Origin: an uncultured Eubacteriales bacterium | Lineage (GTDB): Bacteria > Bacillota > Clostridia > Christensenellales > Aristaeellaceae | DNA: 64,000 bases | Reading direction: 5' to 3' | NCBI GenBank assembly: GCA_902765395.1 | Contig: CACWZP010000008.1 | Coordinates: 62,001-126,000, forward strand | In this document: one piece after another, positions 33,638 to 43,157 of the stretch | Layout of the letters: each line of letters begins with the position of its first letter | Numbering within the stretch: position 1 is the stretch's first letter | Position numbers and translations under genes: made by a program | The notes under the pieces: model-generated | What the model saw: only the letters and a program-made list of their open reading frames with translations | Database searches by the model: none | What the model was told of the DNA's origin: nothing

Positions 33638-33652
33638 CGGGGGGTGAACGCA

Positions 33653-34837
33653 GTGAGTGACAATCGGAAAAAGATACTGTTCGTCAGCCCGCGCTACGGG
33701 CTGGAAGTAAACGGAGGTGCGGAGATGGAGTGCCGTGCCTATGCTGAACATCTGCTGCCTTATTTCGACGTATCGGTGCTTACGACCTGCTCCAGGGACC
33801 ACATGACCTGGGACAACAGCTATCCTGAGGGCAGGACCGATATCAACGGTGTAGATGTAATTCGTGTCCGGAACGAGAGTAGCCGGGTGATGGATGATTT
33901 CGGCGCGGGCATCGTGCGGGCCACCAATCCGCGGCATAACCGGGAGGACGAACTGTTTTTCATCGAAAAGCAGGGCCCCTATTGTCCGGCACTGATCGAA
34001 TACCTGCAGGAACACGGCCGGGAATACGAAGCCGTGTTGTTCATGACATATCTGTACTATCCCATCATACATGGTATTGCGGTGAAGGGTATGAACTCGA
34101 TCCTAATCCCCACGGTGCATGATGAGTGGGTAGCACATTTGGAGATCATTCAGAATGTCTTTGAGAAGGCTAAGGGCTACATCTACAACACCGACGAGGA
34201 GCGGGTTTTCGCCGAGAAGCAGTATCCCTCTGCGGTAGGCAAGCCTTCCTGTACGGTGGGCTATGGCATCAATGTACCCGAGCCGGAGACCTTACCGGAT
34301 GTAAAGGCCAAGTATGGCATTGATGACTATGTGCTTTATGCTGGTCGCGTGGACGAGGCTAAGGGCTGCGGTTACCTGTTTACCTATTTCCAGCAGTTTA
34401 AAAAGCACCATCCCAGCGATTTGAAGCTGGTGCTCTGCGGAAAGCCAGGCATGGAGATTCCTAAGGACAGGGACATCCTGTCCCTGGGCTTTGTCAGCGA
34501 GGACGACAAATACGCGCTGATGAGGGACGCGAAGGTGTTGGCACTAGCCTCGGAGTTCGAGAGCCTGTCTATCGTGGTGCTCGAGGCAATGATGAGCGGA
34601 ACGCCGGTACTGGTGAACGGCCAGTCTGAGGTGTTGCGCGGCCACTGCCACAAGAGCAACGCTGGGCTGTATTTCTCCAATTACACCCAGTTTGAGCGCA
34701 CACTGACCTGGCTTCTGACCCATCCAGCGGAATACGCTCAGATGCAGGAAAATGGCAAGGCCTACGTGCTGGAGCACTATCAGTGGCCCCATATCGTGGA
34801 GCAGATGAGTAAGCTGATCGAAAAGGTCACCGATTGA
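33653..34837 (+). CDS. Family 4 glycosyltransferase
   Basis: This 394-residue GT-B enzyme has an acceptor domain starting KKILFVSPRYGLEVNGGAEMECRAYAEHL. The donor domain shows VLYAGRVDEAKGCGYLF and the E-x7-E motif in SEFESLSIVVLEAM. A GTG at 33653 with GGGGGTG upstream is the likely start; another GTG three codons earlier is possible. It ends just before the AT-rich gene, where base composition changes sharply. Confidence 0.9.
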   Translation: MSDNRKKILFVSPRYGLEVNGGAEMECRAYAEHLLPYFDVSVLTTCSRDHMTWDNSYPEGRTDINGVDVIRVRNESSRVMDDFGAGIVRATNPRHNREDELFFIEKQGPYCPALIEYLQEHGREYEAVLFMTYLYYPIIHGIAVKGMNSILIPTVHDEWVAHLEIIQNVFEKAKGYIYNTDEERVFAEKQYPSAVGKPSCTVGYGINVPEPETLPDVKAKYGIDDYVLYAGRVDEAKGCGYLFTYFQQFKKHHPSDLKLVLCGKPGMEIPKDRDILSLGFVSEDDKYALMRDAKVLALASEFESLSIVVLEAMMSGTPVLVNGQSEVLRGHCHKSNAGLYFSNYTQFERTLTWLLTHPAEYAQMQENGKAYVLEHYQWPHIVEQMSKLIEKVTD

Positions 34838-34854
34838 ATAGAGAGGTATGTATG

Positions 34855-37050
34855 ATGAGTGATCAGATTAAGGACAATACATCATGTTTGAAAAAGGAAT
34901 GGCTACATCTATTGATTGCCGTTATAGTTTTTCTTATTAATATTCTATACCTCAACAGAATGTATGGCTACTTCGTGTTGGATGATGAGTTGGGATATTG
35001 GAGCCATGCTGCTAATATGGCAGGTTATGATTGGTCTGGAATAACGGGTAAAATGCAGTGGTATTCTTATGGTTATAGTATCGTTTTGTTTTTGATTATA
35101 CAGTTAAATAGACTATTTGGCGGGAATTTCATAATTGCATATCGCCTTGCAATTGCTGTCAATGCGTTATTCTGTAGCTCTATATACATTATGTGCTATC
35201 ACGTAGCGAAAAAAGTAACAAAACACGATTGTTTATCTGTTATTAGTGCAATAGTTTCTACGTTATCTTGTGTTTTACTATTCCACTCACGAATTGCATG
35301 GACCGAATGCTATATTGCTTTGATAACTACTGCTATAGCTGCAATCACAATATGGGATATTAATAGGAATAAGATTTGGCTTAATATCTTACTTGGTTTT
35401 CTTGTTGGATATATATATATTGTTCACAATCGGAATCTTGGTATAGTTATAGCATATTTAGTTTATGCTTTATTAATGTCGGTAAATAAAAATAAACGTG
35501 CAATTACGACTGTATCTCTTTTGTTTCCGCTGTTAATTCTTCTAATTGATGGACATATTAGCAATGTTCTCAAGATAAAAATGTGGGGTACGACATCGAA
35601 TCCTATTGATACAAACAATGCTTCTAACAGATTATTACTCTTGGCGAATGTTTTTTCTGTTCAAGGTATAATGGCAGCGATTAGAACAGCTATAGGGCAA
35701 TTATGGTATTTAGGCACATCTAGTTTTGGCTTGTTTTATCTTGGTATCTTTTACATGTTTACAAAGATAAAGTATTACTTTAAAATGGGAGAAGTAAATG
35801 CTGCTTTATCTTGTAGTTTTGTTTTGGTAGCTTTTGTATTTACATTAGGTATTTCAGTTTCTTCATTCTTTCAATTCTATATTCCTGATAGTATTGTCAA
35901 TCGTGCGGATATATATTTCTACGGAAGATATATTGAAGCCTGGTTACCTCTCTTTACTACACTAGGATGTCTCCAATTATATAGTTTATGGGACAATAAG
36001 AAGTATGCATTTAAACTTCTTATTACTATTTGTTTCTTCCATTTTATAGCTTCTATTTCTATCTGTTCTGTCCCGAACATAAATAATATGGTGGCAAATT
36101 GGATTTGCGTAAGCGGAGTAGCTGCATTATCAAACATTCTCACTTCGAAACTTTCTTATGTGGCGCTAATACTTTTGTTCTATACTTTTTTATTTGTATT
36201 ATCATTATGTTCTTGGTGTGCACATAATAGTGAAAAGCATAAGGCGGTGTTCTATGCTCCTTTGGTATGTCTTATTGCCTTGTCGATAGTCTCCTCAACA
36301 AAGCTTGTCGATATATATATCAATAACTATCAGAACGATATTGCTCAGTTGGTGTTAGGAACGGATCAAGTTGAGGATCAAAACATAGGAGACAATAAAA
36401 CTTTAGTTGGTATAGTAAATAATAATGTGCCAACAGATAAGATAAGTGTCACAGTAAAACGGATACAGTTTTTAAATCCTTCTATGAAGTGTATACTTGC
36501 AAGCGCCGATGCCATTAAACAATATACGCAGAACGGCGTTGAGTATATATTATTAAATTTTGATGATAGAGTAAACTATTCTGAAGAATTTGAAAAGTCG
36601 TATCAAGAAGAGTTTGCAGACTCCTTAGATTATATAGTGTGCAAATATGTAACTAATGATATAGGCAGGGGTATAAAAATACCTATTTCCAAGTTTAAAG
36701 TAATGAACGGTACAATTGAAAGTGATGCTATCTATTCAAATGATAACAGCAGTTTTACAATGTACGGGCCATATATAACATTGCTAGCAGGAACATATAA
36801 CCTTATAATAGAGGGGGAACTTATTGATAGTGTTTATACGGATGATTGCTTTGTTGATGTAACAACGAACATGGGACATAAGCAAATAATTAAGTGTGAT
36901 CATCTAGAGAAATATGTAGATGGGAATAATTATCATATTGAATGTAGTTTTACATTAGATGCTGTATCAGAGAATTGCGAATTCAGAATGTTTACTACTG
37001 ACATGGTAAAAGTCAGAATTCATTGTGTGAGCATTGATACAGTAGATTAG
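34855..37050 (+). CDS. AT-rich GT-C-like membrane glycosyltransferase with extracytoplasmic domain
   Basis: The 731-residue protein has about a dozen membrane segments (residues 15-470). An acidic first loop, YFVLDDELGYW, is placed like the catalytic Asp of lipid-linked-sugar (GT-C) transferases. The last 230 residues are soluble; near residue 635 a beta domain opens with MYGPYITLLAGTYNLIIEGEL, a motif that recurs at 45111 and 50763. The ATG at 34855 lies 8 bp after GAGAGG. The gene is strongly AT-rich with many AT-ending codons between GC-rich neighbours, so it was probably acquired by transfer. It likely moves sugar from a polyprenyl-phosphate donor outside the cell. Confidence 0.75.
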   Translation: MSDQIKDNTSCLKKEWLHLLIAVIVFLINILYLNRMYGYFVLDDELGYWSHAANMAGYDWSGITGKMQWYSYGYSIVLFLIIQLNRLFGGNFIIAYRLAIAVNALFCSSIYIMCYHVAKKVTKHDCLSVISAIVSTLSCVLLFHSRIAWTECYIALITTAIAAITIWDINRNKIWLNILLGFLVGYIYIVHNRNLGIVIAYLVYALLMSVNKNKRAITTVSLLFPLLILLIDGHISNVLKIKMWGTTSNPIDTNNASNRLLLLANVFSVQGIMAAIRTAIGQLWYLGTSSFGLFYLGIFYMFTKIKYYFKMGEVNAALSCSFVLVAFVFTLGISVSSFFQFYIPDSIVNRADIYFYGRYIEAWLPLFTTLGCLQLYSLWDNKKYAFKLLITICFFHFIASISICSVPNINNMVANWICVSGVAALSNILTSKLSYVALILLFYTFLFVLSLCSWCAHNSEKHKAVFYAPLVCLIALSIVSSTKLVDIYINNYQNDIAQLVLGTDQVEDQNIGDNKTLVGIVNNNVPTDKISVTVKRIQFLNPSMKCILASADAIKQYTQNGVEYILLNFDDRVNYSEEFEKSYQEEFADSLDYIVCKYVTNDIGRGIKIPISKFKVMNGTIESDAIYSNDNSSFTMYGPYITLLAGTYNLIIEGELIDSVYTDDCFVDVTTNMGHKQIIKCDHLEKYVDGNNYHIECSFTLDAVSENCEFRMFTTDMVKVRIHCVSIDTVD

Positions 37051-37066
37051 AAATGGAGGAAACGTC

Positions 37067-38047
37067 ATGAAACTCATCATCCAGATCCCCTGCTACAACG
37101 AGGCCGAGACCCTGGAGATCGCGCTGAATGACCTGCCAAAGCACATCGACGGCATCGACACCATCGAGTATCTTATTATCAATGATGGCAGCCACGACAA
37201 GACCGTCGAGGTGGCCCGGCGCTGGGGCGTGCACTATGTCGTGAACTTCACAAAAAACCGCGGTCTGGCCAAGGGCTTCATGGCGGGTCTGGATGCTTGC
37301 CTGCGCAATGGCGCGGACATTATCGTGAACACCGATGCCGACAATCAGTACTGCGGTGACGATATTGAGACCATCGTTCGCCCCATCCTGGAGGGCAAGA
37401 GCGACATCGTCATTGGCGCGCGTCCGATCGACCAGACCGAACACTTCTCACCACTGAAGAAGAAGTTACAGCATTTGGGCAGCTGGGTGGTACGCAAGGC
37501 GTCAAAGTCCGACATCCCGGACGCCCCCAGCGGTTTCCGTGCCTATAGCCGTGAGGCGGCGCTGAGGATAAACGTGACCAATGAGTACACCTACACACTG
37601 GAGACCATTGTGCAAGCGGGGCGTGAGCGAATCCCCATGACCTCTGTGCCTATCCGGACCAATGGAGAGCTGCGGCCCTCCCGGCTGTTCCACAGCATGC
37701 TTGGCTATGTCAAGAAGTCTATGCTCACTATCCTGCGTGCCTATGTGTTGTATAAGCCATTGAAATTCTTCACCATCCTGGGCTCTATTCCCTTCGGCAT
37801 CGGCCTGATCCTGGGCATCCGCTTCCTGGTATATGTGTTCATTGGCAATTCCGCCGGGCATGTACAATCTCTGATTCTGGCCAGCACGCTGCTGATGATG
37901 GGCTTCATGACCTACGTGGTGGGCATTCTCAGTGATACCATTGCCGCCGAGCGGAAGATTCTGGAGGATGTGCAGTATCACGCCCGTAGGGCTGACTATC
38001 AGACGGGCGAGAGCATGACACAAGACGAGGAGAAAAACAAGGGGTGA
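37067..38047 (+). CDS. DPM1/GtrB-like family 2 glycosyltransferase with two membrane helices
   Basis: This 326-residue GT-A enzyme begins KLIIQIPCYNEAETLEIAL, with the NDGSHDKT and NTDADNQY (DxD) donor motifs. The C-terminus has two membrane spans (about 230-290). It resembles enzymes that load sugar onto polyprenyl phosphate. Its likely product is the donor for the GT-C enzymes around it. The base composition returns to the GC-rich average here. Confidence 0.92.
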   Translation: MKLIIQIPCYNEAETLEIALNDLPKHIDGIDTIEYLIINDGSHDKTVEVARRWGVHYVVNFTKNRGLAKGFMAGLDACLRNGADIIVNTDADNQYCGDDIETIVRPILEGKSDIVIGARPIDQTEHFSPLKKKLQHLGSWVVRKASKSDIPDAPSGFRAYSREAALRINVTNEYTYTLETIVQAGRERIPMTSVPIRTNGELRPSRLFHSMLGYVKKSMLTILRAYVLYKPLKFFTILGSIPFGIGLILGIRFLVYVFIGNSAGHVQSLILASTLLMMGFMTYVVGILSDTIAAERKILEDVQYHARRADYQTGESMTQDEEKNKG

Positions 38048-38054
38048 GAGCGGC

Positions 38055-39212
38055 ATGAGGATTGCCATGATTGGCCCGGTGTATCCGTTCAAGGGCGGAA
38101 TTGCGCAGTACACGGGCGCGATGAGCAATAACCTGAAGAAGGAACACGATGTGCGCGTGTTCTCCTTCTCCATGCAATACCCGAAGGCGCTCTATAAGCA
38201 CGAGCAGAGGGATTATGACAACAAGACCTTTGCCTTTGACGACGCCGTCTACCGCCTGAACAGCATCAATCCGATCAGCTGGTACAAGACGGTTTCGGAG
38301 ATCAAGAAGTTCAAGCCCGATACCGTGATCGTGCAGTGGTGGCACCCGTGGTTTGCACCCTGCTACTGGGTCATGCTCCGTCACCTGAAAAAGAGCGCCA
38401 GGATCGTGTTCCTGTGCCACAACGTACTGCCGCACGAGGGCTTTCCCCTGAAGTGGCTGCTGAGCCGCATGGTGCTGAGCAAGGGAGACGGCTTTATCGT
38501 GCATTCCGAGCAGGACGAGAGGGACCTGAGGGAACTGGTATCCTCGCCCAAACTCATCCGGACGGTGCACCCGACCTATAACCAATTCAGGAAGCGCAAA
38601 ATCGACAAGAAGACAGCGCGCAAAGAGTTGGGCATTCCCGACGATCAGGAGATGCTGCTGTTCTTCGGCTTCATCCGCAAGTACAAGGGCCTTGCACACC
38701 TGATCAAGGCGCTGCCGGACATCTGCTCGGCCCGGCCCAACGCGCATCTGTGGGTCGTCGGCGACTTCTTTGAAAACGACAAAGAGGAATACCTGGCGCT
38801 GATCAGGGAATGCAAGTGTGAGGACAAACTGACCCTGGTGGATGGCTATCTGCCCGACGACAAGGTCGAGCCGTATTTCGCCGCGGCGGATCTGTGTGTG
38901 CTGCCCTATGAAAGCGCTACCCAAAGCGGCGTGATCCAGATCTCGTACAGCTTTGGCTGCCCGGTGGTGGCGACTAATGTGGGCGGTTTACCCGAGGTGG
39001 TGATGGAGAACAAGACGGGATACGTTGTGCCAGCACTCGATGATAGAGCGCTGGCAGATGCCGTGATTCGCTTCTTTGAGGAGAAGAAAGCCCCGGAGTT
39101 TGCCAGGTGGATCAAGGAGGAAGAGTGGAAGTATTCGTGGGACAGGATGAATGAGAATGTGAAAAAGCTATCTGTTTTCTCGGGTAAGGATATGTGCAAT
39201 GAACAGTCATAG
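38055..39212 (+). CDS. Family 4 glycosyltransferase
   Basis: This 385-residue GT-B enzyme begins MRIAMIGPVYPFKGGIAQYTGAM. The donor domain shows LLFFGFIRKYKGLAHLIKAL and VLPYESATQSGVIQISYSFGCPVVATNVGGLPEV. It follows the GT2 gene by 7 bp. The role in the glycan is not known. Confidence 0.9.
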   Translation: MRIAMIGPVYPFKGGIAQYTGAMSNNLKKEHDVRVFSFSMQYPKALYKHEQRDYDNKTFAFDDAVYRLNSINPISWYKTVSEIKKFKPDTVIVQWWHPWFAPCYWVMLRHLKKSARIVFLCHNVLPHEGFPLKWLLSRMVLSKGDGFIVHSEQDERDLRELVSSPKLIRTVHPTYNQFRKRKIDKKTARKELGIPDDQEMLLFFGFIRKYKGLAHLIKALPDICSARPNAHLWVVGDFFENDKEEYLALIRECKCEDKLTLVDGYLPDDKVEPYFAAADLCVLPYESATQSGVIQISYSFGCPVVATNVGGLPEVVMENKTGYVVPALDDRALADAVIRFFEEKKAPEFARWIKEEEWKYSWDRMNENVKKLSVFSGKDMCNEQS

Positions 39213-39384
39213 AAGTTTACAGTCAGATACGACAGGTTTTATCGGACAGAACCTCGATAGAGAATCTGAATAGAGTCATACGGGCAGATGTTTGGTCAGG
39301 AATCATAAGGCATTTAGTTTCCAAGGGGAGTCGCTTTCATGCTTGGTGATAATGGGAGTATAGAACGAAAGAGGGAATTCGTTT
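39213..39384. other. Intergenic gap within the glycan operon
   Basis: These 172 bp between the GT4 gene and the UPF0104-like gene show no clear promoter, terminator or small frame. Only the ribosome site (AAAGAGGGAA near 39370) for the next gene stands out. Base composition is more AT-rich than the flanks. Confidence 0.4.
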
Positions 39385-40326
39385 GTGAAGCGTAAAAAAC
39401 TCGTGCGGACCTTGGGCAATGTGCTGATGGTCATCGCAATTGTCTTTATCGGCTATAAGTTGTACCAATATCGGGACAAGGTCTCAGACGCCTTTACATG
39501 GAAGATTGGCGTGGTGATGCTCGTTTCATCGCTCATCACTACTAGCTTAATCATCATTAGTAGCGTCTTCTATGCAAACTTGGTTGCACGGGTTTCCGAC
39601 AAAGAAGTGCCATTGGGTATGGCCTCTCAGATGTATTGTAAGTCGAACCTGTACAAATATATTCCAGGCAATGTTTTGCAATATGTGGGCAGGAACCAGA
39701 TCGCGGAATTATCCAACGCTAGGCATGATCGCGTAATTTTCGCTTCTTTCCTTGAAGTGGGTTTTACTGTGATAGGCGCCTTGACAGCATCTATCATTCT
39801 TGCAAGACAATATGTGTTTGAATGGATTCGCAATCAGAATACCGGTCTCATTGTAGCGGTGATAGCTGCTGTCACGGTGATTGTTATTTTCATAAGTATC
39901 CTATTGGCGAAAAAAGTACCAAAGCTGTTCAAAGAACTCCGGAGAATTCTGAATCATCGCAACATAGGTTACTTTGTTGCGATGATTGTTTTCATTGTGT
40001 TCAATCAAATGTTGAATGGCATCATGTTTACTTATTTGATGAAAGAAATAGTCGGCACTCTACCCAAAGAATACTGGAGTAATGTTGCTGGCGTATATTC
40101 TTTTGCGTGGTTGGTGGGCTTTGTCACTCCAGGCGCTCCTGGTGGCATGGGCATCCGGGAGGCACTGCTTTCGGTGTTACTGGCCAATACTGTCGCCCCG
40201 GAGATGGTGACGATTGCGGTTATCTTCAACCGGATCGTGACTGTGCTGGGCGATTTGATTGCCTATCCCGCGTCAATACTGCTCAGCGTGTTTTCTTCGA
40301 AGAAGAAGCGGGACCTGATCGAATAG
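39385..40326 (+). CDS. UPF0104/LPG-synthase-like integral membrane protein
   Basis: The 313-residue protein starts at a GTG with AGAGGGAATT upstream and has about eight membrane helices. The GNVLQYVGRNQIA-type segment (here YIPGNVLQYVGRNQ) and WLVGFVTPGAPGGMGIREALL are hallmarks of the UPF0104 / lysylphosphatidylglycerol-synthase membrane region (YbhN, AglD-like). Such proteins are often next to GT2 and lipid-linked-sugar genes and may move lipid-linked sugars across the membrane. That role is inferred. Confidence 0.87.
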   Translation: MKRKKLVRTLGNVLMVIAIVFIGYKLYQYRDKVSDAFTWKIGVVMLVSSLITTSLIIISSVFYANLVARVSDKEVPLGMASQMYCKSNLYKYIPGNVLQYVGRNQIAELSNARHDRVIFASFLEVGFTVIGALTASIILARQYVFEWIRNQNTGLIVAVIAAVTVIVIFISILLAKKVPKLFKELRRILNHRNIGYFVAMIVFIVFNQMLNGIMFTYLMKEIVGTLPKEYWSNVAGVYSFAWLVGFVTPGAPGGMGIREALLSVLLANTVAPEMVTIAVIFNRIVTVLGDLIAYPASILLSVFSSKKKRDLIE

Positions 40327-40364
40327 AGATTACGAGTGCTACATTGAAATGGAGGTAATACTTA

Positions 40365-41603
40365 ATGAACATCGCTGTCGCAGGCACAGGTTATGTGGGG
40401 CTCTCCATCGCTACGCTGCTATCGCAGCGCCACCATGTGGAGGCTGTGGACATCATCCCCGAAAAGGTGGAGATGATCAACCGCCGCCAAAGCCCGATCC
40501 AGGATGAATACATTGAAAAGTACTTCGCCGAGGAGGCACTAGACCTGCATGCTACCCTGGACGGGGAGGCGGCATATCGGCAGGCGGAGTTTGTGGTCAT
40601 CGCGGCGCCGACCAATTACGACCCTGCCAAGAATTTCTTTGACACCAGTGCGGTGGAGAGTGTGATCGAGCTGGTTCTGCAGGTCAATCCGTCAGCTACC
40701 ATGGTCATCAAGAGCACCATTCCCGTGGGTTATACGGTCTACGCCCGAAAAAAGTACGGCATCCGCAACCTGTTGTTCAGCCCGGAATTTCTGAGGGAAT
40801 CCAGAGCGCTGTACGACAACCTCTATCCCAGCCGCATTGTCGTGGGTACAGACCTGGCGGATGAAGAGATGAAAGCCCGGGCCCAGACCTTCGCTGGCTT
40901 GTTGCGGGAGGCAGCGCTCAAGGAGGATGTGTCCACGCTGCTGATGGGTACAACCGAAGCCGAGGCTGTGAAGCTGTTCGCTAACACCTATCTTGCACTA
41001 CGCGTGTCCTACTTCAATGAGTTGGACACTTACGCCGAGGTGAAAGGGCTGGACACTCGTTCCATCATTGAGGGCGTGTGCCTAGATCCGCGCATTGGTA
41101 TGCACTATAACAATCCCTCCTTTGGTTATGGCGGCTACTGTCTGCCGAAGGACACCAAGCAGCTGTTGGCCAACTACGATCATGTGCCACAGAACATGAT
41201 GTCCGCAGTAGTAGAGGCCAACCGGACGCGCAAGGACTTTATCGCTGACCGTGTGCTACACATGGCGGGCGGCTACACCTATTCCAACGACATCGAGTAC
41301 GATCCTCGGCATGAAAAGCCGGTTACCGTTGGCGTATTTCGCCTGACGATGAAGAGCAATAGTGATAATTTTCGTCAGAGCTCCATCCAGGGCGTCATCA
41401 AGCGCATTAAGGCCAAAGGTGCCACTGTCATCATCTACGAGCCTACGTTGAAGTCGGAGTCTACCTTCTACGGATCTCGCGTTGTGGGTGACCTGGAGGA
41501 GTTCAAGCGCCTGAGCCAGGTGATCGTCGCCAACCGAATTGAGGATTGTCTGTCGGACGTGCGGGACAAGGTGTATACACGGGATATCTATAATCGTGAT
41601 TAA
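40365..41603 (+). CDS. ugd: UDP-glucose/nucleotide-sugar 6-dehydrogenase
   Basis: This 412-residue enzyme oxidises UDP-glucose or a similar sugar to the uronic acid. It has the NAD loop [37 protein letters not shown] and the catalytic Cys in [16 protein letters not shown]. The length is as expected for single-step Ugd enzymes. It supplies an acidic sugar for the surface polymer. Confidence 0.94.
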   Translation: MNIAVAGTGYVGLSIATLLSQRHHVEAVDIIPEKVEMINRRQSPIQDEYIEKYFAEEALDLHATLDGEAAYRQAEFVVIAAPTNYDPAKNFFDTSAVESVIELVLQVNPSATMVIKSTIPVGYTVYARKKYGIRNLLFSPEFLRESRALYDNLYPSRIVVGTDLADEEMKARAQTFAGLLREAALKEDVSTLLMGTTEAEAVKLFANTYLALRVSYFNELDTYAEVKGLDTRSIIEGVCLDPRIGMHYNNPSFGYGGYCLPKDTKQLLANYDHVPQNMMSAVVEANRTRKDFIADRVLHMAGGYTYSNDIEYDPRHEKPVTVGVFRLTMKSNSDNFRQSSIQGVIKRIKAKGATVIIYEPTLKSESTFYGSRVVGDLEEFKRLSQVIVANRIEDCLSDVRDKVYTRDIYNRD

Positions 41604-41656
41604 CTCTGTTAGAGATGGGAATCAGTCAAAACACGAATATGGATGATTAATCGACG

Positions 41657-42502
41657 ATGAAGACTGAATTGTTGCACATACGGCGGGTGGGGTTGGTTTG
41701 CCTGCTGATCTGTGTGATTGTGCTTGGCTTTTTTTCAGAAATGAAAGCGCTGACTGCGGCGGAAGAAGCCAAGCACCCGCTGGCGGGCAAGGTCGTCTTC
41801 CTGGCGGGGGACAGCCGCAGCTCGACGGATTACACCTTTTACGGGGAACAGCTGGAGCAAAAGGCGGGCGTGACGGCGCTGGTGGAGGGCGCGAGCGGCC
41901 GGACCGCGGCGTACAACGCGTCCGACGCCTATTTTGAGCGCCTGGCGGCGTCGCCCCACGACTTCTCGATCTGGCTGGTGGGCGGCAATGACGACGGCAG
42001 CCCCGGCACGGTGGGCACCTTCGACGCCGATTCCGAGCTGGCCTGCGGGGGCGAGCCGGTGGTGGCGCCGACCGATGTATCCCGGGATTACGACGGGGAA
42101 TGCTTTATACAGGCTGTGGATCACATCATGCGCAAGTACATGGCGGAATTCGGCGCTATGGAGGGGCCCGGCGGCCTGCCGCCGGTGATGATCTTCTGCA
42201 CCGACCTGCCCCAGCAGCGGGAGGGGCCGGACACGCCCTGGAGCCAGCGGGAGAACTGGGAGCGCAAGCGCCTGGCGATCCTGGAGTGCTGCGCGCGCAA
42301 CGGCATGACCTGCGTGGACCTGTACGCGCTGTGCGGCTTCGACATGTCCGTGGAGCCCTGGTTCGTGCCGCCCACGGACAAGGTCAATGACCGCGGCGTC
42401 TACTATATGGACGGCCTGCACCCCAATGCCCGGGGCATGGACGTGATTACAGACCTGGAGATCCAGGAGATGATGAATTGCTCTGGCGACGGGGGCATTT
42501 AG
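41657..42502 (+). CDS. Membrane-anchored or secreted SGNH hydrolase
   Basis: The 281-residue protein has one N-terminal membrane/signal segment (about 11-30) followed by an SGNH hydrolase. Block I is FLAGDSRSS with the catalytic Ser, a Gly-containing GASGRTAAYN fits block II, GGND is block III and DGLHPNARG holds the catalytic Asp-x-x-His. It probably deacylates the exported glycan outside the cell, opposite to the acyltransferase upstream. Confidence 0.87.
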   Translation: MKTELLHIRRVGLVCLLICVIVLGFFSEMKALTAAEEAKHPLAGKVVFLAGDSRSSTDYTFYGEQLEQKAGVTALVEGASGRTAAYNASDAYFERLAASPHDFSIWLVGGNDDGSPGTVGTFDADSELACGGEPVVAPTDVSRDYDGECFIQAVDHIMRKYMAEFGAMEGPGGLPPVMIFCTDLPQQREGPDTPWSQRENWERKRLAILECCARNGMTCVDLYALCGFDMSVEPWFVPPTDKVNDRGVYYMDGLHPNARGMDVITDLEIQEMMNCSGDGGI

Positions 42503-43157
42503 TTCGCTTCTTTGAGAAAGATAAGTTTGCATGGTAGGCATCGGATCGGATGATGAGAATTAAGAAAGACTTGCATGCCCTGCTCGTCTCGGGTGGGGCA
42601 TGAGTAGCTTTTGGAGACTGAGTAGTGTAACAAGAGATGAGAAAGCATACCAGGAAACTGGCTGTTGAGGCTGTTGTTTAACAATTTGGCGGCTTGCTGG
42701 CACCGCCCAGTGGATCACTTGGTGTACGCCAACAGCTCCATCCATGGCAGCAGCAAAAAAGGTGCCCTTTTAGGCGTATAACCGGGTGGATTGCCCGTTT
42801 CCCCGTACTTTGCCACTGAATAGCTGTTGGAGGTACGAGCTGTAAAGCGTTGGCCGCGGTTAGCTGGAGAACCTGATGGACTTCTTGACGACACTGGTGG
42901 AGGTGTGTATACTGACGCCGGGCTTCGATTCTTGAGGTCCATCGTGAACTGGGAAGCATGCAGTTTGGGGATGTACTGCTGGCAAGCACAGACTTTGGAT
43001 TGCTGGAGTAGTACTACGGCTTCAAGCCGCGTATCGGCTTACAGAACGGCCTGCGGCGCGCTGCATGGCGGCGCTGCGAGTACACGCCCCGGCGAAGAAT
43101 ATCGGTGAATTGAAAATACAATCGGGATCAACGGAAATGGAGGGCGGTAGTGCCATC
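42503..43157. other. Long intergenic region without a clear gene
   Basis: This is about 650 bp between the SGNH hydrolase and the ligase-like gene. I see no conserved frame on either strand; short open frames exist but lack ribosome sites. A hairpin CATGCCC/GGGCATG near 42574-42601 followed by AGTAGCTTTT may be a weak terminator. The composition is mixed and parts look like eroded coding sequence. It may be the remains of a lost glycan gene or insertion. Confidence 0.4.
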
